Shown piece by piece: positions 11,507 through 22,260 of a stretch of DNA of 64,000 nucleotides (its first letter is position 1; every line of letters begins with the position of its first letter). The notes below the pieces were generated by a model, which searched no databases, was not told where the DNA came from, and saw only the letters and a list, made by a program, of their open reading frames with translations. A program made the translations under genes and the position numbers. The DNA comes from Adiantum capillus-veneris (lineage: Eukaryota > Streptophyta > Polypodiopsida > Polypodiales > Pteridaceae): positions 21,010,577 to 21,074,576 of the forward strand of contig CM043946.1 in the NCBI GenBank assembly GCA_014529385.2. The letters are read 5' to 3'.

Positions 11507-12540
11507 CACCAGAAGGAAGGGCAAAGAGGTGGAAGATCAAACGGAAAGTAACAAGGAAGTGTTACACCTATTTCGTGTTACGGCAAGGCATGGAAGAATA
11601 TGATTTTGTTAAATATTTTCAAAATCAACAAGCTTCTATCATCTAAAGGAGGTGGTATCACATCCATTTCCTATATATGGCGAGGCATGTAATAGTAATT
11701 TTGTTGAATACGTTCAAAATCAACAAGCTTCTATCCCCTATGATCAACTCCTAGTTGTGTAAATGACGAGTTAAAGAGGTTACGGTCAAAGATGTGAGAA
11801 AAAATCAAAGTGATGGTGGACAAGCTCTCATCTTAAAGAAGCAATTTCGTCCAAGCTTACGTGGATGGAGGAGTGAAGACGTGAAATGATGGATGCTACC
11901 AAAATATGTAAGAGATTGGAGCATAAATTTCGATCAAAATTCGTATGAATGGAGAATGGCCAATCACAAAAACGCGAAGTGCCGTGGTCATCCTCGGTGC
12001 ATATCTTGGTTTCTATTTTTGGAAGTCGATGTTTTTTTTAATTTTTGGTAGTGAATGCTTGCTAGATTCTTTTTGTCAAAGGAAGAGATTCCTCTCGCTT
12101 TGATGCTGATGATTGTGCACAACATGCACATGAGAGATGGCATTGTGCATTAGTACATGGAGTCATGAGTTCATTATGCATATCGTATGTTTCTAGGAGG
12201 ATCATGGCTTAGAGCAAGTAAGAGCTCTCTCGATTTGATGTGGACCATTGTGCACAACATGAACATGAGAGATGGCATTGTGCATTAGTACAAGATCATA
12301 ATCGTGCTTGTTGGATCATTTCTGTCATGGAGACATGAGTTCATTATGCAAATCCTTGGTTTCTAGGAGGATCATGGCTAGAGCAAGGCAAACAATCCTC
12401 CTGATTTGATGTGGGTCATTGTGCACAACATGCACATGAGAGATGGCATTGTGAAAGATCATAATCGTATGTACATAGTGCACAGCTAACAACTAGAATA
12501 AAATCATGTGTACATGGTGCAACAAAATGGCTATATAACA
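11507..12540. repeat. Duplication unit, copy 1, right part (B1)
   Basis: Resumes at CACCAGAAGGA and matches 13676-14740. Inside it, a phrase near 'attgtgcacaacatg.acatgagagatggcattgtg' occurs three times (about 12110, 12245 and 12417) as imperfect units of roughly 135-170 bases. No coding content is recognised. Short frames are open by chance. Confidence 0.8.
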
Positions 12541-12780
12541 GTAATCGTACTAAATTAGCATTACAATCGTACTAAAGTAGCAATTAACAATTAGATTAGT
12601 TTAAATAACAAGTCCTAAATATAACAATCACCAATTAGTATTCTACATATCTGTTAAACTAATGTACAAGTGCACACACCATACTAGATAATACCAAATA
12701 GGAACTCCAAGATAGGAACAAGTTTTAGAACAAGTTTTACCATAAGATAGGAACAAAATAGGAACAAGTATTTGAACGGG

Positions 12781-14740
12781 CAGCGCTAGCATTGTTTTGG
12801 GAGTTGTATGTCTTAATACTCTCCTTGGAGCAACGATGTTTTCCATGATATGATCGTATGTACACAATGAAACTATATAGGCAAATAACAATAATCCTAT
12901 TAAATACACTAAATACCAATTAGTATTCTACACGATTCTACTATTGTACAAGAGCATGCACACGGAAAGAGAGAGGGGGGGAGAGAGAGAGATGGGATTG
13001 TGCACAAGTATCGAGGGAGTCACAAATATTGCGCGTATGGGAGTTAAAAGTCTATTAAAACTCACACATTTTAGAGAGAGAGAGAGAGAAAGAGGTCCAA
13101 AACTTTCTTATTTGCAAAGGTAGAGAGAGACGTAGAGAAAGGGCAGGGACATTGTAGGAATTATTCCACACTAGCACTTGTGTACGTGTGTGTGTGTGTG
13201 TGTGTGTGCGCACGCATGATCAAAATTAGTGACTCCATATAATATTTGCTCATCAAGCGAGTTAAACACGAAAATTTTACAGAGAATCTAAAAGCGAGTT
13301 ATATAAGGGGATGCATTGGTCTAAAATGGCAATCCCAAGGTAATGCTTTTCTTGAAGAAGGTAACCACCGAATTTATCACTTGCATGCATTAGTTGCATA
13401 TCCATCATAATGACATGACCTTTGGAAGGCTCTAGGGAATTGTAGGTTATCAAGTGAACTAGGTGCACTAGGGTCATACTCTCTTTGAAAATGTCATTAA
13501 TATAAGTTAAATGAATATAGGCACCCCCAATGTATCATTTGCATCCATTGCACATCCACCATCATGATAACATGACCTTCAAAAGCCTCAAGGCAATCTA
13601 GATTATCACAGGTAAAACCTTCATCGCAACATTTGGAACAAGAGCGGGTCTGAGAATTTATGAAGATCAAAGGTGCACTAGAAGGAAGGGCAAAGAGGTG
13701 GAAGATCAACCGAAAAGGAACAAGGAAGTGTCAAACCTATTTCGTGTTAGGGCAAAGCATCGAAGAATAAAATTTTGTTAAATATATCAACAAGCATTAT
13801 CATCTACAAGGAGGTGGTATCATATCCATTTCCTTTATACGGCGAGGCAGGTACAAGTAATTTTGTTGAATATGTTCAAAATCATGATCAACAAGCTTCT
13901 ATCCTATATGATCAACTCCTAGCTGTGTAAATGAGAAGTTAAAGAGGTTAAGTTAAATAGAGGTTATGGTCAAAGATGTGAGCACAAATAGAGGTTAAGT
14001 TAAATAGAGGTTATGGTCAAAGATGTGAGCACAAAAGAAAGTTCTTTAGGAGTGGTGGACAAGTTCTCATCTTGAAGGAGCAATTTAGTCCAAACTTATG
14101 TCGATTGATATGAATTGATATGAATCGAGGATGGTCAATCACAAAACCGCCAATTTAGTCCAAACTTATGTTGATTGATATGAATTAATATGAATCGAGG
14201 ATGGGCAATTACAAAATCGCGAGGTGCCATTGTCCTTGGTTCATATCTTGGTTTCTATTTTTGGCAGTGCAATCTTGGTGGATTGTTTTTGTGAAAGGAA
14301 GAGAGTCCTCTCGATTTGGTGTGGATCATTGTGCACAACATGCACATGGCATATGGCATTGTGCATTAGTACATGGAGACCTCATATGCTACGTTTCTAG
14401 GAGGATCATGGCTAGAGCAAACAAGAGCTCTCTTGATTTGATGTGGAACATTCTGCACAACATGAACATGAGAGATGATATCGTGCAATAGTACAAGATC
14501 ATAATCGGGCTTCCTGGAGACATGAGTTCACATTATGCATATCCTATTTTCTAGGAGCATCATGGCTAGAGCAAGGCAAACAGTCCTCTCGATTTGATGT
14601 GGATCATTGTGCACGACATGCACATGAGAGATGGCATTGTGCAAGATCATAATCGTATGTCAAGTGCACAGCTAACAACTAGACTAAAATCATGTGTACA
14701 TGGTGCAACTGAATTGCTATATAATTTTTTTGAACGGGCA
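12781..14740. repeat. Duplication unit, copy 2 (A2 plus B2, uninterrupted)
   Basis: This 1.96 kb copy carries the A part (12781-13690) and the B part (13676-14740) joined directly, so it shows the pre-insertion state of copy 1. It again has three units of the 'gtgcacaacatg.acatg' repeat (about 14330, 14450 and 14610) and also an internal duplicate of 'gttaagttaaatagaggttatggtcaaagatgtgag' near 13945-14030. No gene is recognised. Confidence 0.85.
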
Positions 14741-14760
14741 AAACCATAAGATTTTATAGA

Positions 14761-15068
14761 GAGAGGAGAAGATTTAACAGCGTAGGAAAGAGGGGGGGGG
14801 ATTAAGGTGTCGCATTTGGACTGCATAACCAAAATTAGGCTCATTTGAGCTGCATAACCAAAATTAGTGAGTCCTACATATTATTCCCTACGCAAGTTGA
14901 GCTGTACATCTATTGAGAGGAGAAGATTTAACAGCGTAGGAAAGAGGGGGGGGGATTAAGGTGTCGCATTTGGACTGCATAACCAAAATTAGGCTCATTT
15001 GAGCTGCATAACCAAAATTAGTGAGTCCTACATATTATTCCCTACGCAAGTTGAGCTGTACATCTATT
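14761..15068. repeat. Perfect tandem duplication, 2 x 154 bp
   Basis: Units 14761-14914 and 14915-15068 appear identical base for base, including a run of nine G residues. The second unit ends 18 bases before the stop codon end of the LEA gene (which runs on the minus strand), so both units lie in its 3' flank or 3' untranslated region. Confidence 0.95.
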
Positions 15069-15086
15069 TAGCAGCTATACAGCTGC

Positions 15087-15486
15087 TTATTTGGTCCTGA
15101 ATTTGGACTCGTCGATATCCACGCCTTTGGCTTGGGCCGCTTCCCCGCCGGACATGTTGTCGGTGGCCAGGCCACCCTTGCGACCCATCTCCTGGTAGCC
15201 CTCCCGGCCCATCTGCTGGGCGCGTGCCTGGCCGCCCTTGCTCCCCATCTCCTGGTATCCCTCGTGGCCCAGCTGCTCCGCCCGCGCTTGCCCACCCTTG
15301 CGCCCTCCCTCCACGATGCGTTGCTACAAAAACACACATCAACCAAGCCTTCATTCACTCAATCACATAGCACAGGATGGAAACCAACTTGAGATGATCT
15401 CACATGCATTTGTACAGCTGCAACAAATCTCGTCTCATTCAGAAAAAGAGAGTTACCTGTGCCTCTTCAGAAAGAGCGTGCGACAT
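15087..15486 (-). CDS. Group 1 (Em-like) late embryogenesis abundant protein, LEA_5 family
   Basis: Two exons on the minus strand, 15457-15486 and 15087-15323, encode 88 residues. Exon 1 is [10 protein letters not shown]; exon 2 starts [11 protein letters not shown]. Two tandem copies of the 20-residue group 1 motif follow at about residues 19-58 ([20 protein letters not shown] and [20 protein letters not shown]), then the family C-terminus ending [11 protein letters not shown]. Proteins of this family are small, hydrophilic, Gly-rich and largely unfolded; they accumulate in desiccating seeds or vegetative tissue under ABA control and are thought to bind water and protect the cytosol. Both splice sites are canonical (GT...AG, phase 0). 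The N-terminal block ending in a KSLEAQEHLAEG-like segment of seed-plant Em proteins is absent. It appears intact and is the only convincing host gene here. Confidence 0.93.
15324..15456 (-). other. Intron of the LEA gene
   Basis: 133 bases, starting gtaact after the CAG of residue 10 and ending ttgtag before CAA of residue 11. It lies exactly between codons. It contains one RY-like CATGCA word at 15403-15408, which may be chance. Confidence 0.88.
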
Positions 15487-15633
15487 CTTGACGATCGTGT
15501 CTTTCCGCGGATGAAAGTCTACTCAGCTACAGCTAGTGCTGGCGCTCCGTTCTCGGCGTTGTAGTGTGATAAGTATGTATTGTGTAGATGAGCTCTAGCC
15601 AATTCGACAATTGCAGAGGCGGGAAAGCCCTCC

Positions 15634-15640
15634 TTTTATA
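15634..15640 (-). promoter_or_regulatory. TATA box of the LEA gene
   Basis: The minus strand reads GTTATAAAAGG with TATAAAA at this position. It lies about 150 bases upstream of the ATG at 15486, which predicts transcription starting near 15605 and a 5' untranslated region of about 120 bases. Confidence 0.75.
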
Positions 15641-15678
15641 ACACAAGCGAGCAAGCACGCAGCGCTGCGTCTGGTGGG

Positions 15679-15728
15679 CACGTGGAGCCTACCTAGTTTT
15701 ACCAGCGTGAAGGTTGAAATGGCACGTC
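15679..15728 (-). promoter_or_regulatory. ABRE / G-box motifs of the LEA promoter
   Basis: CACGTG at 15679-15684 (minus strand CCACGTGCCC) is a G-box with the ACGTG core of ABA-responsive elements, 40 bases upstream of the TATA box. A second ACGTG core (minus strand GACGTGCC) lies at 15723-15728. Paired ACGTG elements close to the TATA box are typical of Em promoters and are bound by ABI5/ABF bZIP factors; that these sites are used is inference. Confidence 0.6.
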
Positions 15729-15739
15729 CCCACCTTGCT

Positions 15740-17758
15740 CATTTAACTCCTTCAGTAAACGTGTCCACAAGGCGAAGATTCAAGAATAAGAGTAGGGGGT
15801 ACCAGCTGCGACAAATCATAAAATTAAACAATAGGCAAGTAGATTCTCTCTATTTTTTGGGGGCAGAGAGAGGACGTCTGAGCCACATCCTGCAAACAAG
15901 GGGGTGGGGGAGCCAGGGGGGCTGATGTAAAATGCCCTCCAGTTATGGCAGCCTACGGCCATGCCCCGAGAGTTACAATTCTCCAAGCTAGCCTCCTTGT
16001 AGTGCTGCCAAGGCTCTCAGCCCTTTGTACCATCTTGCGGCCAGAGGAGGGGCGTGAGGTGAAACCGGCGTCTGGCAAGGGAAGTGTCAGGGGCGACTGG
16101 CAGGGGAGGTGAGTGCATAGAAGGCTCATATTTTTGTTTAACCTGTGTGTTGCTCAGTGTAGCAAGATTGTGTGGAAGTTGGATCCGCTGGTGCGTGTTC
16201 AAATCCTACATACTCCTTTTAGAGGGTGAGAGAGATCTCATATGAAGCCTTCGGTGAAGGTATTTGTGGAGATTCGGCTGAATTAAAGAGTATGTCGTAC
16301 ACATTTCGAAAAATCTATTTGATTAGAATTTTCAGGAGATACCCCTTTGGCATGAAAAGAAAAACAGAAGTGTGCCAACTGGCCACTCGGGAGGCCAAAA
16401 GGGGAGGTAGAGGCAATCGGGGCCAGGTAGCACCGTAGTAGGACGGGGCTTGCACGGAGGAGTCGACGACAACGGTGACGCAGGAATACGGGGCTCGCAC
16501 AACAGTGATGGAGATCGATGGGGTAGGGGCAGGGCATGGTCGTACACATTTTTAAATGAAAAGAACAATTGACAAGGTCTGCACAGAGCATGCCTTCGCA
16601 TGAGTGGTCTAGCGCAGGTTTAACTTGCGACTGTATCAATTCGAATACCTATCCTATCATTCAAATTTGAGGCCCGAATTGCAAGGCAAGCCGTTGGCTC
16701 AGTGGAATCTATGACGATTCTGGGCAATATAATAACGAAGTTACCAATATGAGTATTATGGGCAATTTCCAAGTCATAGGAACAAACCTCGTATATTTAT
16801 CCCACTAGAGCGAGAGAGCGAGAGAGAGAGAGAGAGGGGCGGGGGGCATTGTGCATAAGTATAGTACAAGATAATTGTGTGTACATAGTGCATAATACAA
16901 TATAATCGTGTGTGTGCATAGTGGAACTATGTGGCTAAATAACAATAATCCTATGGTATGTACACAATGCATGTTCCTAGTACAATATAATCGTGTGTGC
17001 ATAGTGGAACTATGTGGCTAAACAACAATAATTCTATTGAATATAACAATATTAAAAAATTAGAAAATGGTTAAGTAATAATAACCCTACTATTATAACA
17101 ACTAACAGCTACTATTCTACACATCTGCTAGCTAGTGTACAAGACCACACACCATATTATATATACCAATAGGAACAATCCAAAGATACCTTTATATCCA
17201 CCTACTCGTTAAGGTGGATTTGTGGGTGCTTAAACACACACGAGGTTACATACCCAAAGTGGCATCTAATTTAATCTAATGGATACATTTGGCTGTGTCT
17301 CTTGTAAGTGTAAGCTGGGAGCTCTAAAGTTAAAGAGAGGATGGTCATTGAACAAATTAGAATGGTTACGTCCACTGTGCCTCATTGATCTATATACTCT
17401 TTCAATTACTACATGGTTTCAAACATACTACATCTATATACTCCCGGGGGGGGGGGGGGGGGGTCCACCTTTTAAAAATACCTATAGCACGTGCATTCAA
17501 GAGATATGTTTTAAACCCCTCTACACACTCACTTCATCAGATTTAAAAGACCCCTCTTCCTTTATAAACCTGTAACTTATTTTCAATTTTCCAATGTCAG
17601 ATCCCTTTTGTACATGTTATTTTTAACTCTTTGGTATATAAAAAACCTCTCTAGGTGAACTCACGTAATTTTGAGGTGAACCTTCTGGGTGCTGCTCCCC
17701 ACCTGGCATGTCACCTACTCAAGGCTTAACTATTGGTGCCTCCTTCCTACCATGGAGT
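15740..17758. other. Intergenic DNA upstream of the LEA gene
   Basis: No coding region is recognised. 16145-16210 has a tRNA-like look (GCTCAGTG and GTTCAAATCC words) but does not fold convincingly. 17446-17463 is a poly-G run. Part of it (16800-17170) is a repeat described separately. Confidence 0.45.
16800..17170. repeat. Third, partial copy of the 12470-12740 repeat
   Basis: Shares 'gtgcataagtatagtacaag', 'ataatcgtgtgt..catagtg', 'ctaaataacaataatcctat' and 'tctacacatctg...ctagtgtacaag' with the duplication units at 6900-7020 and 12470-12960. Internally the 'aatataatcgtgtgtg..catagtggaactatgtggcta' phrase is itself duplicated (about 16905-16950 and 16985-17025). Confidence 0.65.
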
Positions 17759-17845
17759 AAGCCCTCCTTTTATAATACAAGCGAGTGAGAACCTAGCGCT
17801 ACGTCTGGTAGCTTATGTAGTTCTACCTGCATGAAGGTTAGGGAC
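17759..17845 (-). promoter_or_regulatory. Decayed duplicate of the LEA promoter
   Basis: The segment from 'aagccctccttttataatacaagcgag' to 'gcatgaaggttaggga' matches the LEA promoter at about 15626-15720 with scattered changes. The TATA box is kept. The G-box is changed from CACGTGG to a TTATGTAG-like text, so the ABA core is lost. No LEA coding sequence lies on its gene side (17300-17758), so it is an orphan copy. Confidence 0.7.
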
Positions 17846-18989
17846 GAGAGAGAGAGAGAGAGAGAGGGAGAAGCACTCATTGGCTGGAAGAGAGAGAAGT
17901 AGAGAGAGTGCATTCAAGTGGAAAGTGAGAGTGAGAGAGGTAGTGAGATTGCATTCAAACTAAGAGGGAGAGAGTGGATCACCATCAAACGGCGAGAGGT
18001 GCTCTCTTGCTCAGTTTAATTTCGCTAGCAGATTTTGAGTGCCACCACAAAGAAGACATGGAAGTGGGGACTACCGTCAAACCTTAGAAGTGACAACACG
18101 AAGACAATACCAAAGGGGAGGTTGCTCTATCTCTAGCTATTCACGCACTTCGCTCACTTTCGCTTTCATATAGCCACTCGTAGCAAACTTCTGTTAGAGC
18201 TTGTAATTTATAAATAATATTGAAGCTTTGTTAAATTCAACCCTCGAGGGTCCTGAGAATCCCTCTAGGCCTTGCCATCAAGTTTTGACTTTTGTGCAGC
18301 AATTATGAGCTAAGTTTTCTCTCTCTTACTCGAATTTTGATATAAAAACAAAGAAATTATCTGTAAAAGCGCCTTGCGCTCATATATCATAATACAAACA
18401 CTAATTTATGCCTATTTCCATTTTGTCAGCTCGTGTAGGCATTCTCTACATCATTTTTACAATCAATCATCACCATATTTGTGCTCGTGCTGTGTTTGTC
18501 ATTTGCCAGTGTTTGTCTACACTCCAGCCACTCCAGTGCTACTTGGCAGTAGACATCTGGCACACTGTATTTTCTCTAGGTCCTACTTATCTTTCTCTTT
18601 GGGCTTTGGGGGGTTCTATTCCATTTTTTATACTATCTTTGTTGGGTATCTGGGGGGGTCTTTGGGTCTTTGTCCTCTTTGCCTTGTGTCCCTTGATCGT
18701 TTAGAAATTTATCAGACAGTGGCATGCATGGTGGGACCTTGACTTAGCCGAGGTTCTGCGACACGAACCTACTTGAAAAGGGGATGTATACACAGTGATA
18801 AAGTGTGGCGAGAACATTTTGGGGAGAATGAGCGAGCCAAGAGATATCATCGAAGGAAAAAGGAAAAATCATTACGAGGGAATTCTATCCCTACAACTCC
18901 TTCACAACAAAAAATTCCAATATTACCAGGAAAAAGTCCATCGGGTATCTCATTTTCTGTTTATATTCCCGTCATGGCTCAATCTTTTG
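17846..18989 (+). other. Region upstream of relic G, possible LTR and leader
   Basis: No gene is recognised. AG-rich text at 17846-17990 leads into AT-rich DNA. At 18719-18739 'agtggcatgcatggtgggacc' could be a degraded primer binding site, because GTGGGNCC follows TGG as in the Arg-tRNA-type sites of Tat elements. If so, the 5' LTR of relic G ends near 18718. A matching 3' LTR was not found, so this is a weak proposal. Confidence 0.3.
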
Positions 18990-19022
18990 CAATCTAGTCA
19001 CCCCTAGTGTAACCAGCTAATG

Positions 19023-20145
19023 TCAGTCGCCCTGATGCACCACTCATCCCACTCCCAACATTTCATGGGTTGCCCTTGGAAGATCCTGTAGGTCATGTAA
19101 ACAATTTTAAAACTGTTTGTTTGACATGGCACATTGTCGAAGAGGGACACGTAATGACTTATTTTAGCACTATACTTAAAAGTGAAGCTTCGAATTGGTT
19201 TTCCAAGCTGCAAGCAAATTGTATTCCTAGTTTTTCCAATTTTGAGCATAAATTCTTACTTGCTTTTTGCAAACCTCCAAAATTTTTATCATTTCTTGAG
19301 GAGTTGCGCTCATTTAAGCAAAATTATCCTCGTGAAAGGATTGAGCAAGCCGCCACGAGGTTCAAGAATTTTACCGACCTTATACTCCCACTTTCAACAT
19401 TGATCTACTTACCATCATGGAATCATTTCCTAGGGGGTTGCATCCTCGTATTCAAATTTGAGTGAGGGCTCAAGCTCCAAAATATTTAAATACTGTTATC
19501 AGGTCTATTGTTAATGTGGAGAGTTCCTACAGGGGTGCTTATGAACCACAACTAGTTGCGATGCCATCTCCATCGTTCTACTCGTTGCTAGCACCACACT
19601 CTTTACCCATGTCTACTCCCAGTTTATCTTTACAAGCCCCATCTTATGTACCCCAATTACAATGGACACCACCTCTGCAATTACCATCTGTTACCCCACT
19701 CCAACTTCAAGCTACACCACCGTCTATTTTGCTCTCAGCACCCACACTCACTATTAACACTTCCTCTTTATCCACCTCTCCACATTTCTTGGCACCTGTT
19801 TCTCATGCTCCCCAACCTTTTGTGACTTATCCTCAATCTACTTCTACCACTGCACCTTCCATGCATCACAAGGACGGGAATGGTTATGAGAGAACTGCAC
19901 CTAGTATTAGGGACTTGAAAGACACGATGACTAGTTACATGAACCAGTTAAATGAAAACATGAAAGCTGTTACTCTAGATGTGGACTTTTTGAAGCGCCA
20001 ACAAAATTTGTCATCTGCTCGTCGCCCTAAACCTAATCCCACTAAGATTGTGTGTCGATCTTGTGGTGTACACGGCCAGCTTTTCAAAGATTTTCCCACG
20101 GTCATCTGCAGTTATGAGAGATCTTTGGATAAAGAGCTATATTAA
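19023..20145 (+). pseudogene. Gag of relic G
   Basis: The capsid start has LEDPVGHVNNFKTVCLTWHI and NWFSKLQANCIPSF, the usual retrotransposon Gag layout (EDP..H...F...C, W...L). After a frame change near 19465 a Pro/Ser-rich stretch of about 130 residues follows, then a degenerate knuckle CRSCGVHGQLFKDFP in which the His survives but the final Cys is Phe-Pro. The protein would package element RNA. The knuckle loss and frame breaks make it dead. Confidence 0.65.
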
Positions 20146-20716
20146 GATGTACCACATGATGAATAGAAAATCTACATTACCACCACCTGGTCCCATAACC
20201 CATTTTAGCTGGAATGAGAGACCTCCAGGCCCTAGTTGGACACTTTAACAGAGAGGATCTCATAGTTCTCCAACCATGGATTCTTCTAGTTTGGCACCCA
20301 CAACAACCAATAATCCATTAGTTAATATGATTGATTATGATGCATTGCTTGCGCATGCAATTACATGAAAGGGGAAAGATGAATTTTTTGAGAACAGAGA
20401 CGCTACACCCGATGTTGCTACCCACCCACCCACCCGTGTTGGTTCCCGCTTCCGACCCTTTGCCCCAACCTCGTCATATTTATCCTCACCCTACCCCAAG
20501 TAATTTATCCCCTCCTATACCTTCGTTTGACCTTGTTTCTGCTTTAATCTAGGGAAGTTTACCATGTCCCTACCACAGTACCTTCTCACTTCTCCTTCTA
20601 GTCGTGCCTTTTTAAGGAGGTACTGCAGAGCTTTGGGTTCTTCCAAGGGGGTGAGTCCTATTATTCTTGCTGTTCAAAAGGTATATTCCCTTATTGTTGA
20701 GCGAGAGTGTCCTTGA

Positions 20717-20995
20717 GTGGAGTACATGAGTCACCAGCTTGTGATCCCACATACTATAGTTGATGGAGGCTCGGGCATCAATGTTTTAAGTTACACCACC
20801 TTTGCCAAGCTTGGGATATCTTTTAATGGAATTCCTGTTACTAGGTTACGCATGGGTGATCACCGTTCTGTGAGTGTTGAAGGTTTCATCAAAGGTTTGC
20901 ATGTTATTGTGGTGGGCCAAACTGTGGATATTGATTGTTATGTTTTGCATCTTAGTCTGGGACCCAGGCAGTACCATCTTCTTTAGAGGAGACCT
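20717..20995 (+). pseudogene. Aspartic protease of relic G
   Basis: 89 codons with TIVDGGSGINVLSYTTFAKLG, a retropepsin active site of the D-G-G form seen also in elements E and F, followed by LRMGDHRSVSVEGFI. The frame stops at the point where LLRRPWI text (the ILGRPWL-like block) begins, so the C-terminal part is cut by one stop codon. In a living element it would process Gag-Pol. Confidence 0.65.
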
Positions 20996-21130
20996 TGGAT
21001 ATGGCGGACCGAATGTGTTATTGATATCCCTAGAGGAGGGTTGTTGTTGGGTAGAGGATCTTCTCGAGTGGTTCTTCCAGCTTATCCTTCTTCTATTACA
21101 GGCTAGAGTGGTTTCCCACCCGAGTTAGTT

Positions 21131-21960
21131 GTGCATCACATTCCACTTAAGCCAGGTGTTGTTCCCGTTCTTCAACGTCAGGGTAGATTTCCACAACACT
21201 ATAGAGAGGGAATCTACATGGAGATAAAAACAATTTTAGAGGCTGGGATAACTTTTCCCGTGGATAACACTCAGTGGGTTTCCCCTATTGTTGTTGTACC
21301 CAAGAAAAATAAGAAGCTTCATATATGTGTTGATTACAGACAACTTAATAAGGATACCATCAAAGACTACTATCCTTTGCCTTTTATTGATTAAATTCTA
21401 GATGCTTCAACTAGGAGGGAGATTTATGGATTTATGAATGGGTTCTCAGGATACAACCAGATGGCCGTAGGTGATGAAGATAAGCTTAAAACCACGTTTA
21501 CCACTATCTTTGGGACATTTGTATATCATGTCATGCCATTTGGGTTATGAAATGCTGGGGCATCACATCAAAAGTATAAGCATGAGAATTTTTGTGATGA
21601 CCTTATAGAACCTCTCAAAATATTCATGGACGACATAGGCGTGGGAACCACTCGAGAAAAGTTTCTTAAAGACCTCCATTATGTGTTTCAAAAGTGTCGA
21701 GAGAAGTCCATTGCAATGAATTCTCGCAAGTGTGTGTTTGGAGTCTCCTATTGCATTTTATTGTTGGGACATCTTATTAGTGCACAGGGAATAGCTATGG
21801 ACCCTATAAAGGTTGAAGACCTCCTTACATTTCCTACACCTACTACCATTCGTCAAGTTAGAGGCTTTCTTGGGGCTTCTAATCATTATAGCCGTTTTAT
21901 TAAAGATATGGCTCATCGTATTTTACCACTTAATACACTTTTGAGGTTTGAGAAAAATTT
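21131..21960 (+). pseudogene. Reverse transcriptase of relic G
   Basis: First part (21131-21394) has TQWVSPIVVVPKKNKKLHIC and VDYRQLNKDTIKDYYPLPFID, ending in a stop. After about 150 bases with a second stop (GFSGYNQ and LKTTFTTIFGTF visible), the last part (21626 on) starts with the catalytic FMDD-like block MDDIGVG and continues through GHLISAQGIAMDP and RGFLGASNHYSRFIK to the thumb. All RT blocks are therefore present but split by at least two stops. Confidence 0.8.
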
Positions 21961-21979
21961 TGTTTGGGGGACACCTCAA

Positions 21980-22260
21980 GAGACCTCTTTTTATTCTCTT
22001 GGAGTCCTTTTGGGGGATCAATTGAGTAATAATATTGCAGAGTATCAAGCACTTTTGATTGGTTTGAGAGCACTACTTCTTTTGGGAGCAACATATGTTC
22101 ATATTTATGGATATTCATAGATTGTGGTACACCAGTTTCATGGCCACACCAGTTACCTCTTCACCCATTGTACTTCCTCCACACTTACCTTTTTGCCTCG
22201 TCACTAAGAACCGTGTTGCAGATTCACTTGCTTTGATGGCGCTATCTAGATCTTTCACCC
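21980..22260 (+). pseudogene. Second (archaeal-type) RNase H fragment of relic G
   Basis: LGVLLGDQLSNNIAEYQALL with IGLRALLLLGATYVHIYGYS matches the central part of the extra RNase H of Tat elements, including the NNxAEYxAL block that holds a catalytic Glu. The Asp expected in the G-D-S block is Tyr here, followed by a stop. A further downstream frame has NRVADSLALMALS, which resembles the end of the same domain. The domain start is missing, so a deletion joined RT to the middle of it. Confidence 0.65.

Noticed and set aside
10025-11540. Long Ser/Pro-rich frames of 100-173 codons
   Set aside because: These are again microsatellite translations within the palindromic and AG-rich block.
15068-15358. 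Two overlapping 96-codon frames over the LEA gene
   Set aside because: Out-of-frame readings of LEA exon 2 and its intron. The repeated motif and the C-terminus fit only the frame given.
15985-15995. TTGTAGTG as the missing right end of the CACTA end at 62284
   Set aside because: No subterminal repeats beside it, wrong order relative to 62284 and too short to be significant.
16145-16215. Possible tRNA gene
   Set aside because: It has GCTCAGTG and GTTCAAATCC words, but the acceptor and anticodon stems do not pair.
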